A stretch of DNA of 64,000 nt from Notospermus geniculatus (Eukaryota > Nemertea > Pilidiophora > Heteronemertea > Lineidae): assembly GCA_002633025.1 (NCBI GenBank), contig NMRB01000533.1, forward strand, positions 239,989 to 303,988, in the 5' to 3' direction. The translations under genes were made by a program, and so were the position numbers. This document shows, piece after piece, positions 42,648 to 54,205 of the stretch. How positions within the stretch are numbered: the first letter of the stretch is position 1; each line of letters starts with the position of its first letter. Below the pieces are notes generated by a model, which was not told the DNA's origin, searched no databases, and saw only the letters and a list, made by a program, of their open reading frames with translations.

Positions 42648-43487
42648 AAGGAATACTGCCCACTGGTACCAAATTGTTGAAGAAAGTTACAGTGAAATTT
42701 TTGAATTTTTTTCAGGGGGTCAACTCAGTTCCGTGGGAAGATATCTACTACAGCAGCTTAATATCGGCATGAATGAGATATTATCAACATACGCCAAGTT
42801 CTAAGTGGACTGCCATAACCCAACCAAAACAATCCACTTCACATCAAATTGCCATTAGCATCTGCAAGAAAAACTACGTAATATTCCTCCCATCGCTGCC
42901 CCACGCAGAAACCAGCACCTGATCAGCCTGTTGGAAAAAAAAGCGCAACCTTGCCTATTTTTTGCCGGCAATAAACGTACTAACACATCTATCATGATGT
43001 CACTTAGTGAGTTACTTTGATTGATTCGACTTGCGCGTCTGGCTGCGATCGCTAATTCTGGATCTTAGGAAGTTGCCGTTGTATTTTTAGACAACCGTGA
43101 CCGTGTTGTGATCCGCTTCAATGTCTACAAGACGTTCAACGCTAAACTCCAACTAAAATTTCACAAGTCTCAGTACAATATCCTCAGCAGTAAAAACCAA
43201 ATCACCCAGGATAACAGCTCGCAGTAAACAGCACCGAGTACCCATCTGACTTTATCAACACGATGCACAATGCCTTTGAGGCAATGGCGAGGAAAAATTT
43301 GCCGAAGATACGTATGATAAGTGGTGATGTTAACGGATGATAAGTTTTGTGCTCGGTTGATGGGATAAACTTGTTCAACTTGTGCTGCACTTAACCAAAG
43401 AAAAATACTGGCATCTTCATTGAGAAGTTTGATCCAAGGAGATTAATTTGGTGCAGAAAAGGATGAATGAATCAACAAAGATATGAT

Positions 43488-43915
43488 GGATTGTTATTGC
43501 AATGGGCAGTAATTGCAATGGGTGGTGGTAACTGCAATAGCTGGTAATTGCAATGGATGGTAATTGCAATGGGCAATAACTGCAATGGGTGGTGGTAAGT
43601 GTGATAGCGGTAATTGCAATGGGTGGTAACTGCAATAGATGGTGATTGCTATGGGTGGTAATTGGGACAGGTGGTAATTGGGACGGGTGGTAATTGCAAT
43701 GGGTTGTAACTGCAATAGATGGTAATTGCTATAGGTGGTAATTGGGATGGGTGGTAATTGCACGGGATGGCAATTGCAATGGGTGGTAACTGCAATGGGC
43801 AATAATTGCAGTGGGTGGTAATTGCAATTGGCAGTAATTGCAATGGGTGGTAAATGCAATGGGTGGTGATTGCAATGGTTGGCAATTGCAATGGATGGTA
43901 ACTGCAATGCTGCCT
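43488..43915. repeat. Minisatellite, 16-bp unit (GGTGGTAATTGCAATG)
   Basis: About 26 units of GGTGGTAATTGCAATG with substitutions. The long frame across it on the minus strand is a repeat artefact. Confidence 0.92.
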
Positions 43916-44260
43916 TTCCCTGATACTTTTGCTGCTGCATTTTCACCTGAACCATTCTTTCTGTATGCAATCCTTCGCTAGGACGTACGATCAATGTAAA
44001 ATGGGAACTCAGCACTGAATATCATACCTGTGGTTTGACGTAAAAGAAGCGCTTCGCTCTAGGACTCCAGCCTCGTTAGACACAGCAAGGTAAACTGCTC
44101 TGCCAATTAGGTTTTGTTTGAAGAGACTACAATGTAATTATTCCTCGGTATTCTCACTGAGTTTTAATCTAGCACTTTAGTCTGGACTGAAGGGACCACT
44201 GTAGTTGTTTACAGCAGCACCCCAAGAGTAAAACACTGTACCACTGAAGAAAAGCATTGG

Positions 44261-44387
44261 GGGCCGTATTCACAAAGGGTGTTTAAGACTTAAGATGCAT
44301 GTAACTTCACTAAATGCACGCACTTCCACCATGCATTTGACGAAGTTACACGCATCTAAGTCTTAAACACCCTTTGCGAATTTGGCC
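44261..44387. mobile_element. GGGCCGTATTC fold-back MITE, second copy
   Basis: GGGCCGTATTCACAAAGGGT and its inverse, with inner arms AAGATGCATGTAACTTC and GAAGTTACACGCATCT. It is the same family as 38802-38938. No clear TSD. Confidence 0.87.
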
Positions 44388-44958
44388 TAGTCTTAGGATG
44401 CTGGCTCAGAAGATGCTCCTCTAGAGGTGCAGGTGCCAAAAAACTGAACTTGAATTCAAGCATCAAAATCTCACAAACCGTATGCTTTACTAGACTGAGC
44501 AGCTCTATCAGTGTTACAGTACAGTACCCGATGAAGACAAGTAAGTGTAAGTGTCGAAAGCTTGTATCGGGTCCGAGGACCAATAAATAGTTGATCTTCA
44601 ACAAGGTGTCGCACTCATTTTCTGAGTGCTACAGTACATGTACAGTAGCACTGAGCAGCACCGGCAGTGCTAAAACAGGAGGATTCTTAAAATGCATACC
44701 CAAGTCAGGCTCGGCCAGAGGATAGCCTGAAGACACCGGACGGACATTTGGTTCACGGGTGCTTTACAGGGTGCTTTACATGCACATCGTGAAGCCCACC
44801 CTAGTAGTTGAACCATGGTTGATCTTTAGACATCACATTGTAATTAAGAGAAGGCCAGGAAAGAAATCGAGTTACATAGCCAATTACGACCAGTATCACA
44901 TAACCACGTAGTCATTAAACCAATAAAAACAAGGCAACAGGGAAGAAAAGCTGATTAC

Positions 44959-45019
44959 CTGGGCTGGCTCTCGGACTGCTCCGTGGTGTCCGCACACGAA
45001 AATTAATCGTCAGAAGCAT
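44959..45019 (-). CDS. Candidate alternative first exon (MLLTINFRVRTPRSSPRASP)
   Basis: An ATG opens 20 codons ending at the donor CCCAG|GTAATC in phase 1, compatible with the acceptor at 12731. The start context is weak and the frame is also open upstream, so it could be internal, non-coding or chance. Confidence 0.18.
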
Positions 45020-46359
45020 AATGCGTAAAACGGGTTGTACGCCATCGGCACAAACTGATGCTGGGATATCCACGTGTTACGACGGGCCTAGACATGTTTT
45101 TGTTGGCAGCTGGTAGAAGTACCTGTGATTTTTAATCACATTGTTTGTTAATGCAAGGATGAGAGGCAAAGCAAGTGAGGAATTTTTACTGTCAATATTA
45201 AGGTTCATTGAGGAGGTTCAATCCAGCCTTATCAGCTCTTTACAAAGGGCCTGACCTAAACTTGTACTCTTATCAGGAGCGAGCAGCTTGGAAGGCAATT
45301 CCGGTAAAAAACTTTTCCGTTTAAGCACCTATATGTATGCACGCCACGGGATAGTTTCGTTGGATTGATGATGCTTCTCTTCGGTGCTGGCTTTGATGCC
45401 GGCATTTAAGATCAACGATATGGTTGGCAGCAGCGAGGGAGGACATATTTTGAGTGTCGGTGAGCCGAGGCACTTCATGCTGCCCAAAGACTGGGTACTG
45501 CCCAAGTGTCCCGGCGTCGTCGATCAACATGATCTGACTTCATTTTGCAAATTTGAATTTTATCTGGAGGCCCACAGCGATGTTGTGGCTTGGGTGACGT
45601 CATAACATCGATTTTGCAGGCACCATGTTCTATGTGGACTGCAGTGTCATGAAATAATAACAGGTTCCTAAGGCGAAAAACANNNNNNNNNNNNNNNNNN
45701 NNNNNNNNNNNNNNNNNNNNNNNNNNNNNNNNNNNNNACCCCCACCTCAGCCCCCAGCAATGATGCTGTACAAAATTTGTCGCCAAAACGCCTGGCTCCA
45801 GAAGAAAGTCTGAAATAGCAATCACTTAAAACAAGCGAACAAAAAATATTTACATATAAATCCTACTCGACAAAAGAAAATGCATTAATGGGAATTCAAA
45901 TTTTTTCCAACATGATGGATAACCAAACGTCGTAGAAGCTAGCCTTTGTTAATCCCAAACTACAGACTAATTTGATGAAAAAAGGTACAAAATTGATGAC
46001 GTACCTCGCCACCATCAATCTTAGGAAAAGCTTTCGACAGCTCTTGTAAAACACGAAGTCGGTGTGAAGAGTCAGAGTAGTGCTTCTCTATGACTTTCGA
46101 TTTTGAGTAGGTGAAAGTCGAATGAAGGACTTACAGTTAAGTCAGACTAGGGACTTGGACATACCGAAGTCCTGAACTGCAGACCTCAGTGGGCTCTTTT
46201 GATTCAGGTCTTTACCAGATCACTGTAACGGAAAAACTACCAACACACTTCTCTGGTTATGGGCAAACTATTTGGTAATGGGAACACTAGCTGGAGTACT
46301 TTGGTACAGGACCAATTCCAGATTGGGGGCCTTCAGTTTAGGGAAAACTACAGCCGTTG
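45020..46359. other. No recognised gene; assembly gap at 45683-45737
   Basis: Frames of 69-73 codons overlap on both strands at 45321-45605, in a GC-richer patch, with no recognised domain. A 55-base N run interrupts the right part. Confidence 0.5.
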
Positions 46360-47215
46360 TCCTTTGGTAATGGGGGAACTAAGCTGAAGTCCTTTGGTAA
46401 TGGAGAAATTACCCCTGGAGTTCTTCGGTTGCAAGAAAGCTTCAGCTGGAGTCCTTTGGTAATGGGCAACTACATGCACCACTGGCGTCCTTTGGAAATG
46501 GGCAACTACCACTGGTGTCCTTTGGTAATGGGTAACTACCACTGGCGTCCTTTGGAAATGGGTAACTACCACTGGTGTCTTTTGGTAATGGGTAACTACC
46601 ACTGGTGTCCTTTGGTAATGGGTAACTACCACAGGTGTCCTTTGGTAACGGGTAACTACCACTGGTGTCCTTTGGTAATGGGTACCTACCACTGGTGTCC
46701 TTTGTACGGGTAACAAGCACAGCATTGAACGTCCCCCGTCGCCCCGGGTGCAAGTCCGACGGGCATGTATTNATGAGCCTACCATAAAAATTTCGTGAAA
46801 TTCCATTCAGTATTAAAGGCGTGATCGCAGTTTTTGTGTTTTGGCTTTCGGCCCCCTGGTGGCAAAGTGGAGAATCGGATTTGGCCGATTCTTTCACGCG
46901 ACACACCTTTGGCCCATGATACATCCCTCCACCAAATATGAATCCAAAATCTTCAGTCGTTCTTAAGTTATAGAGCGGAAGGGACTAGTAGCGGCGAGCG
47001 GCGAGCGGCGAGCGGCAGAGGCGCACGGACGGCCGGTATTTTCAAGTCCCCCTCCGAGGGCTCCGGGGGACAACTACCACTGGTGTCCTTTGGTAATGAG
47101 TAGCTACTGCTGGTGTCCTTTGGTAATGGGCAACTATCACTGGTGTCCTTTGGTAATGGGCACTACCGCTGGAGTCCTTTGGTAACGGTGGAACTACAGC
47201 TGGAATCCTTTTGTA
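46360..47215. repeat. 30-bp minisatellite split by a GTCCCCCG-ended insertion
   Basis: Units TGGTGTCCTTTGGTAATGGG plus TAACTACCAC recur at 46360-46715 and resume at 47072-47215. Between them lies an unrelated element at 46731-47071. Confidence 0.92.
46731..47071. mobile_element. Element with GTCCCCCG ends, TSD AAC, inside a minisatellite
   Basis: GTCCCCCGTCGCCCCGGG and the inverse CCTCCGAGGGCTCCGGGGGAC share the terminal GTCCCCCG. AAC flanks both sides. The interior (TTTTGGCTTTCGGCCCCCTG) is related to 30280-30310 and 62800-62825. GCGAGCGGCGAGCGGCGAGC is a short tandem. An N at 46772 sits near its left end. Confidence 0.82.
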
Positions 47216-49232
47216 ATAGCTATCCTGTGATGGGAGAATCCTTGGCTTCTGTAATGTGCTAACTTGCTAATCATCCTCATCATGCCATAGGCTTGGAAAG
47301 AGATCTTCAGGGCTCGTTACCTGCACGAAGGTACGGCACCGAGTGGTAAAGGAATGAATGATTTATAACGACAGTGACAGGTCAGTAATGAATGCTACTT
47401 TCTACAAGAACTCTGGATTAAGTTTACGCTGCAGAATGGAATCCGTGCAAGGTATACCTGGCATGTAAACAATGAGATAATATGACCGCGGAAACGGTGC
47501 TGCCACCAACGTCTCACAGACGAACAGCAAATGCAACAGGTAGCACTTTCTGTTTGGGAAGAAATTGAAGATTTGGATCTGTGCGGTGAACGCGAGTTTT
47601 TCACGGAATGTAATTTGCACTGCCACCTATGGAATGGTTGTGCAACAACTGGTACTGAACATCTATCTTTTTTTGCTTGTAAATCATACTGGCAGTAATC
47701 TCATCATGAAGATATGCAAAGCCAAACCGGACTTGGCTAATTGATTATTCCAATGTTGTCTAACCTCGGAGCACGTGATTGTGCATAGTAATCCACAATC
47801 TGCAGCCAATCCAAGGCAACTACATTTCGTAAACAAATCACAACAAAAACTTTGCCCAATACCGATTAATCATCCAACTATTCGATGCTTTGATCGTAAA
47901 AATCATCTGATACCAAAATACCGAAGTTTATTTTGATTGATGGAGTTTTTTCCTCATCCATGGTTGGAATCAATACCTGCGTTTTTCAGCATGATTTCAG
48001 TATCCGTAGTAACGGACAGTGGAGTCGGTCCTGTAGTCAAGACGACAAGAAATGAAATTTGCCAGTTTCGTGTCTGGGGTTTCTTGGGCGGCGTCCACAC
48101 CGCCGGAATCGTCTCTGTGTTTCCTCAGGCAGCGTTTGATTCCCAAGGTGTCACGCCACCTGTCTCCTCTCTGGGATTCCTTCCCCAACCTCCGACGCCA
48201 CCCACCTTACGCCAAGATCTGTGATTCAAATGACTGCCCCTACATGTACTTTTTTGTGGATAAACTGCCCAGAAAGGCAACAGGTGCAAGAAAAGTCGCA
48301 TGTACACACAACTTGCATCTCCACACAGTTACATGTACATACAGTATGTTGCACAACTGACCTCCCTTCCACTGTGCGTGCCATCCGTGTACCATATACA
48401 GTGTCATGCGCATACTGTCCTCGTATCTTCCGGGGACGTCGTGCGCCGCCGCGAAAGGCAGGCAGTCAAGACGTAACGTCATTCGCCCGTGGTGTGCGGA
48501 CATCACGCAGAAGAGATGCGTGATGTACCTGTATCATATCCAATGAACTGAAGCGTACCTTCCACGTGAAGTTCGCGGAAAAAGGTAGGTCTATTGTGAA
48601 ACATACAGTACAGTGGAACACTCTCCCATAACCACGGACGACCCCTACCCGACAAGGGTGAAGGACAAAGTCCAGCTGAATAAGCTCATGGAATGTCATC
48701 AATAAACCGCAGAAAGCAAACCTCCAATGTGGCACCTGTTTTGGGTCACATCGACTTTAAAGCAAATTACCGGTGCCACGTTCCTGCTTATAAATTCATA
48801 ACGAAATCGCCGCACGAATTACTCATACGATTAAATCAATTCCCTCTCTCCCACTCTTCCAATACTCATTACACTGGAATTTGCACCGAATTAAATTGAG
48901 AAACTTTGTACAACTCAGATCAAATCCCCGATCAATTCCCGATAAAATTAGCTCCGCATGATCACGACCGCTGAAAAATTAGGCAAATTATCGTAAGAAG
49001 TGTCTGGCAGGTTCAACCGGAATTGATTTCTTCGGCAGATCGCTGTGCTGTGATCGAACGGTGACGTGACGAAGTCTGACAGGTCTGCACCCCGCAGGCA
49101 CGGGCTGGCATATCGCGATGCCACAATATTTATGTCATCCTTAATCATTTCTGATCATCGGTAGCCTCTAGATATTGTGCCGGAGTCTGGCCCGCAAAAC
49201 TCCTTTGGGGATGGTGACTCTTTGACAGCATC
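47216..49232. other. No recognised gene; GC-rich patch at 48040-48540
   Basis: The patch has long overlapping frames on both strands. On the minus strand one includes RWRDTLGIKRCLRKHRDDSG. I recognise no family and no clean splice pair, so no gene is called. Confidence 0.45.
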
Positions 49233-49590
49233 GTTTCCACTATAGCGGATACCGCCGTGGTTCCCAGCGAGCGGTGCGGTTTTCACAGGGTTTTGGATAA
49301 TCATTCGATGGTTTAACTCATCTGCCCCCAGAGTTCAGCAGACGGCATCTTCTGTCAAAGTTTTCTCACATCCTATCGTACTGATTGAAAAATATTTGAA
49401 GAAAGGTTGTTCCTATCAACCATCTGAAAAAAGTTTCTTCAAATTTTTTCCAATTTATTTCCAAGGATTTTAGAAAACTTCAAAAGAAGATACCGTCTGT
49501 TCAAACCTGGGGCCTATTAATTATTCCAATGCCTGTGAAAATGCTCCGGTCGCTGCAAACCACTGTGGAATCCACTGTAGTAGTAGGAAA
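49233..49590. mobile_element. Fold-back MITE, copy 2, with nested hairpin at 49326-49512
   Basis: Outer arms GTTTCCACTATAGCGGAT and ATCCACTGTAGTAGTAGGAA match the copies at 71 and 59608. The centre is replaced by a second fold-back with arms CCCCCAGAGTTCAGCAGACG and GTCTGTTCAAACCTGGGG. Confidence 0.85.
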
Positions 49591-50265
49591 GGGCCTTAAG
49601 GGTGCCCTTTTTTTGTCTGCATTACAATAGATCATCCAATATTGTCTCCAGAGCTAAAAATACCACAGAAGGCACTGGGATCTCGGCTGCAGCCCAGCCC
49701 CTTGGGCTCTTACGCACTTGCTCAACAGAAATATCCAAGGAGCTCGTTATATGACCCAGAGATCGATAAATCACCCATGAAGGTCATCCCATAACAATAA
49801 AGACGGTGGCCATGTCATGCCAACTTGCTCTCGTGTTTAAAAATAACTAAACATTTATCCCACGGTGCTTAAAATTGCGTTACAGCAGTTCAGAATAGCA
49901 TTTCAACGACTCACGAAAACTGCCGTCAGCGTCCAATCAATCCCTAAATCTGTATAGGTTATCTCATAAAGACATCACTGCGCTAAATATGGCTGATAGC
50001 GTGCGGAGCACTGACAGCTGAGGCCGACGGTGACGTCAATAGTCTCATTGGCCGAACGTTATTTCTCATCATGTTGCCCGTGATGAGCAGAACAGGATTA
50101 GCCGATCTTGTTAACAGCTATTGATGGCAAAATGTGAACATTATTGAATATCGTTCAATCGACCGGGAATATTTGTTATTGGTGGTAAAAGGACGAATGG
50201 GCGAAGAAGAAGATGGCACTTCTTTGGGAACAAATGAGGGGGGGGGGAACACTTTAGCCCCTTTT
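49591..50265. other. No recognised gene
   Basis: Short frames only. Confidence 0.5.
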
Positions 50266-50660
50266 ACACAATGAAATTTTTAGTGTCCTACATGTAGGTC
50301 TGGACTGAGCACAGTTTGGTACAATTTTGCCAAGTGTAAACAGGCTGAGACAGCTTGTCCTGGTATGAAATTAGCCCGGCAATCCGAGGTAGGCTCGGTC
50401 CGGTCGAGCACGGTTCAGTTGAAATTTCACCAGTCTAAACAGCTGGAGTCAATCTAGCCTGGTTACCTGGTTGCAGTGCGTATGTGTCAACTCCGACCTT
50501 GACCTTGTCATTGTCACGAAACCTCCATGGCAACCGGCGCATTTTTACAGGTGATTGGGTGGGTCTTGGCACGGATTTGGCTCGGTTGATTTTTGTAGTG
50601 TAAACGGGCCAAACCCGATGCCCAGGCTCGGTCCGGGTTGAGCTCGGCACGCTTCAACTG
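50266..50660. repeat. Interspersed element beginning AGCCCCTTTTACACA
   Basis: AGCCCCTTTTACACAATGAA, GGTCTGGACTGAGCACAGTT and CAAGTGTAAACAGGCTGAG are shared with 41555-41690. CAGGCTCGGTCCGGGTTGAG is inverted relative to the left half, suggesting a fold-back. Confidence 0.7.
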
Positions 50661-50774
50661 GGCTAGTTCCCATTTGTCAGGAAACCAAAGACAAATCCGC
50701 CCTCTCGTATTGTAAAAGGATAAATAACGATGCTATACGGAACTGAAAGGCATAAAAACGTCCCACACTCTTAC

Positions 50775-50832
50775 CATTCTTACTGGTGGCAGGCACCAAC
50801 ATCATCTTCGCTATAAACAGCAATCCAAGCAT
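50775..50832 (-). CDS. Candidate alternative first exon (MLGLLFIAKMMLVPATSKN)
   Basis: An ATG opens 19 codons ending at the donor AATG|GTAAGA in phase 1, again compatible with the acceptor at 12731. There is no homology and no promoter evidence. Confidence 0.18.
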
Positions 50833-51183
50833 AGGGAAGGATAATCCTGAGAGTTAAGCTTGAGATTCCCAGTCAGAACATAAATTCTGTCAATCAAACA
50901 ACTCCGATTCCATCCAGACACTGCATATTTCAACTAAAACCCAGGATAAAGGTTTAAGCTTCAATCCAGGGACCGTGTGGTACTGCGAGACAGGCGTCAC
51001 ACAACAAAGTTCTTCACCTTCTCGACGTCATATACCGGTACTTTTTCTGATGCAGAATTCATCTTTATCTGATCACAAAGGGGATCTACCTGTGTTGATT
51101 AGAAAGTCTTCCCCACCTGCCACTGGCCTGCCCAGTCCAATTAGGCCCAGTATCATTGTTTTACACTGACTTGTGTCTGACAA

Positions 51184-51480
51184 ATCTGACTGGAGAGCAC
51201 CGTGGTGCAGTTGTCGGGTGACAGACTCGGAATACAGAGGTCACAGGTTCGATTCCCAGCCGAGCTGCAACTTTGTATTCTCAACTGGTCTGAATGGGCA
51301 AATAATAACCACGAGTTTCTAAGGTGAAAGACATAGCTTCCTACCAGACTCGAATTCACGGACCCTCGCATTTGCCAGCATATCAATCGCCAGCACTGAG
51401 GGGCAACCGGTCTGAAAGGTTCAAATGAGCTGCTCCTCGAGTCCCCAGAAAGGCTTCTGGAGAGACACCTCAGGGCCCCA
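51184..51480 (+). repeat. tRNA-derived SINE family B
   Basis: The tRNA-like head GAGAGCACCGTGGTGCAGTT leads to the B box AGGTTCGATTCCCAG, followed by a body with CTCAACTGGTCTGAATGGGC and GAGCTGCTCCTCGAGTCCCC. The 22921 copy is the same family. Confidence 0.85.
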
Positions 51481-52249
51481 GTGGACCCCACAAAAATTGG
51501 GATTTTAAGAGTCCCACGTCATTTTTCAAGGGTCTTAATGTGTCGGTGGACCATATTTTGAAACTGCAAGGGTCCTTTCTTTTTTCCTTGGGGGGGGGGG
51601 GGTAAAAACCCACTGTTCAGGGGTTATCTTGAGCGTTGCACATCCTCTAGGACATGTAGGAGGGCACCTCTCTGTTAACGGCGGCAAAGCCCATTCACTC
51701 TGACCTCTGTAATCAGAACACCTCGCAATAAAGGACATTGTCGGCCCGAGGTGTGTCCTTCAGAGAGGTTCCATTCCAATGTACTTTGTACATCCCAGCC
51801 ATATGTGGAGACAGTAGACACTCAATTTTGCCTGAGTGTCTCAAGTCACTCAATTCCCAATAATGAATGTCACATTAGACTCGATCAAGACGGTCTCGGA
51901 CCATGTCGACAAGAGCTTGAAATCTAATCACATTCCTCAAAAGATGGTGAAAGTGGCTTGTAGAATCACAATCTTGTCCTCAGGCATCAGGTTTGTTCTC
52001 TTGAACTTGCTGGGACGTGAATCTAAGCTCATCTATTTCTTGGCCTTAAGGTGCAATAGCCTTTGGGTGTACGTCATTATCTAAATGAGAAAGATATTGG
52101 AGCAGTCTCTATCTATTGATGTTTACAAATCATCTATTGGATTATGTTCTTGTTGTCTTTTTATAGTATCAGTTTGGCTGGGAACGAATCAACATGAACA
52201 GGCTCACGGAGAATTCCGGTGAATCGGTGCTCGGTTAGTAACAGGTCAT

Positions 52250-52665
52250 GGAGTCAGAGTGGTACAGTGGAAAGATCAGCACCTGTTACCTCTGAGGTTC
52301 TGGGTTCGATCCTCGGTAGTTTTCAGGTTCTCTCCAGGTATTCTGGCTTCCTCATGTTTCCTAATACCCAGGCATTCTGTTTTCCTCATGTTTCCTAATA
52401 CCCAGACATTCTGGTTTCCTCATGTTTCCTAATACCCAGGCATTCTGGCTTCCTCATGTTCCCTAATACCCAGGCATCCTGGTTTCCTCATGTTCCCTAA
52501 TACCCAGGCATTCTCCTTTCCTCATGTTTCCTAATAGCCAGGCATTTGGGTTTCCTCGTGTTTCCTAATACCCAGGCATCCTGGTTCCCTCATGTTTCCT
52601 AATACCCAGACATTCTGGGTTCATCACGTTTCCTAATACCCAAGCATCCCGGTTTCCTAATACCA
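52250..52665 (+). repeat. SINE family C head followed by a 34-bp minisatellite grown from its body
   Basis: A tRNA-like head (CACCTGTTACCTCTGAGG, B box GGGTTCGATCCTC) is at 52255-52315. Downstream GGCATTCTGGTTTCCTCATG plus TTTCCTAATACCCA repeats about ten times at 34-base spacing. The first unit resembles the SINE body at 26980-27005 (CACTCTGGTTTCCTCCTGC). Confidence 0.87.
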
Positions 52666-53302
52666 GCAAGTTGATTATTTTCCAAGTCCACAGCTTGCAA
52701 TGGAGACCATGTCCACAACCAAGAGCCAATTGTGAACAACTCTTGGCGAAGATAACGATCTGTCAGTCAAGATTACGATTGCTCCATCGTGTTCAAACCT
52801 AATCATATTGAACTGACCCAGCCATGCCAGCTCTTCTGGGCTACAGTCAACCAGGCGGAAAAACAGCCATTGGGAATCCTTAGTGCGGTTTGATCTTGCC
52901 AGCTAGATAAGCTTATGACAAGAAATTGCTCAATTCCCACAGCTGATCATGTGATCTGAACCGACCAATCGCAGCTGATGTTCATGCCATTGTCTAATCT
53001 CTTTCGGGTCACCGCATACTTTCTTTACGGCGGATCGGGATTTTTCTGTCACTGGGAGCGATCTGAATGCAGTTTGCATCACACCACAGACAGCCTTGCA
53101 TGTTAAACAGGCATTCATAATCAAGTGAAGAATGAAGCTTTTTTAGTGCTTTTCATTATAGTGCAACCTCAAAATACTTCAAATATTGCCTCAGTCTCGC
53201 GAGAAAGCTTCGTGGGAACTCAAGAAGCAGTTAAATTAATGCATCACTTGATCGTTTCTGACTTGTTGAGAGTGCTAGGTGGCGCCTCCATGCTTCTTCC
53301 AA
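52666..53302. other. No recognised gene
   Basis: Short frames only. The minus-strand 64-codon frame at 52930-53124 lacks splice or homology support. Confidence 0.5.
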
Positions 53303-53476
53303 CAGCGGCAGATTTAGGGGGCGCAGCTGGCATGCGCCCCTTATGCTGGCAGAATGATGGTTTTTGTGCCTCAGATGCCTCGAAAACGCATATTTGGCAT
53401 GCCACTTTTGAAAATTATCTGGGGGTGCACCCCAGACCCCCTGTGCCCCCCTTCTGGAAATCCTGGATCAGCCCCA
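53303..53476. mobile_element. hAT-like MITE (CAGGGGCRGATCC family), old copy
   Basis: It starts CAGCGGCAGATTTAGGGGG and ends ATCCTGGATCAGCCCC. The interior TTGTGCCTCAGATGCCTCG matches 4410-4565 better than the 16 kb copy, defining a subfamily. No TSD remains. Confidence 0.78.
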
Positions 53477-53884
53477 GCCCCTATAGCCTCAGACACCAGT
53501 CCGCCGCACAGCCCAGTGAGCCATGCTGTGCTGAAGAAACTAGGAGGCTTCTCAATGATGGAAGAGTCCAAAGTATGTTCAATGTTCCATTTTGGCAGTC
53601 TCCACCCGATCCGCACTGTGGCAGCCAATCAGTCCTACCACGGGAGACTCTGAAAACTACAACCAGCTCCCTGGGAGAGTAACAGGATTACAAGCCCATC
53701 TTTCCCCTAATGTTTCATCACCCATTGCCATCATCAATCCCGCAGCTGATGTCGTCAATATCCACAGAATGATATAGGAACCGACCAATGGCTATTGATC
53801 TCCCTGGATGAATTATGATCCATAATAAGATCGCATAGGCTGTACAGGATAACGTGATCACCAAAAGGGTGCACAAGCCTGGCA

Positions 53885-54205
53885 AGGGAACTTGAGTAGC
53901 TTGAGATGGCGTCCTCCGTACTCACCAGGACCAATAATGCTATGGCTTCGGTCCTCGGAAAAATCGAACACATGTACACGCATACAAACAGTTCGACTTC
54001 AAATGGTCCATTCTGGAATTATGATTTAGCTGTTCTTTTACTTATTGCCCTCGCAAAGGCACAAGGTGCAAGGCACCAATGCTTACAGTCCCGTGCGACG
54101 GACGAGAACAGCATGGGATGATTTATCCCAATGGCCTGGGCTGGTTTCGAACCCAGGACCTGCCACTTGCTAAGCAGACATGATAACCACTCGACTATCA
54201 AGGCT
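53885..54205. repeat. Two SINE family A pieces in opposite orientation
   Basis: 53890-53965 is the plus-oriented 3' body (GTAGCTTGAGATGGCGTCC ... AATAATGCTATGGCTTCGG). 54045-54205 is minus-oriented and includes the head with B box GGGTTCGAAACC. They lie tail to tail. Confidence 0.8.

Noticed and set aside
43494-44015. 173-codon minus-strand frame
   Set aside because: Translation of the 16-bp minisatellite.
45321-45605. Frames of about 70 codons on both strands with coding-like composition
   Set aside because: No recognised domain, no clean splice pair, and a gap nearby; not enough to call a gene.
46348-46924. Long frames on both strands
   Set aside because: Translations of the 30-bp minisatellite and the adjoining element, across a single N.
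53125-53682. 185-codon plus-strand frame
   Set aside because: Its middle is a hAT-like MITE copy and nothing in the rest is recognisable.
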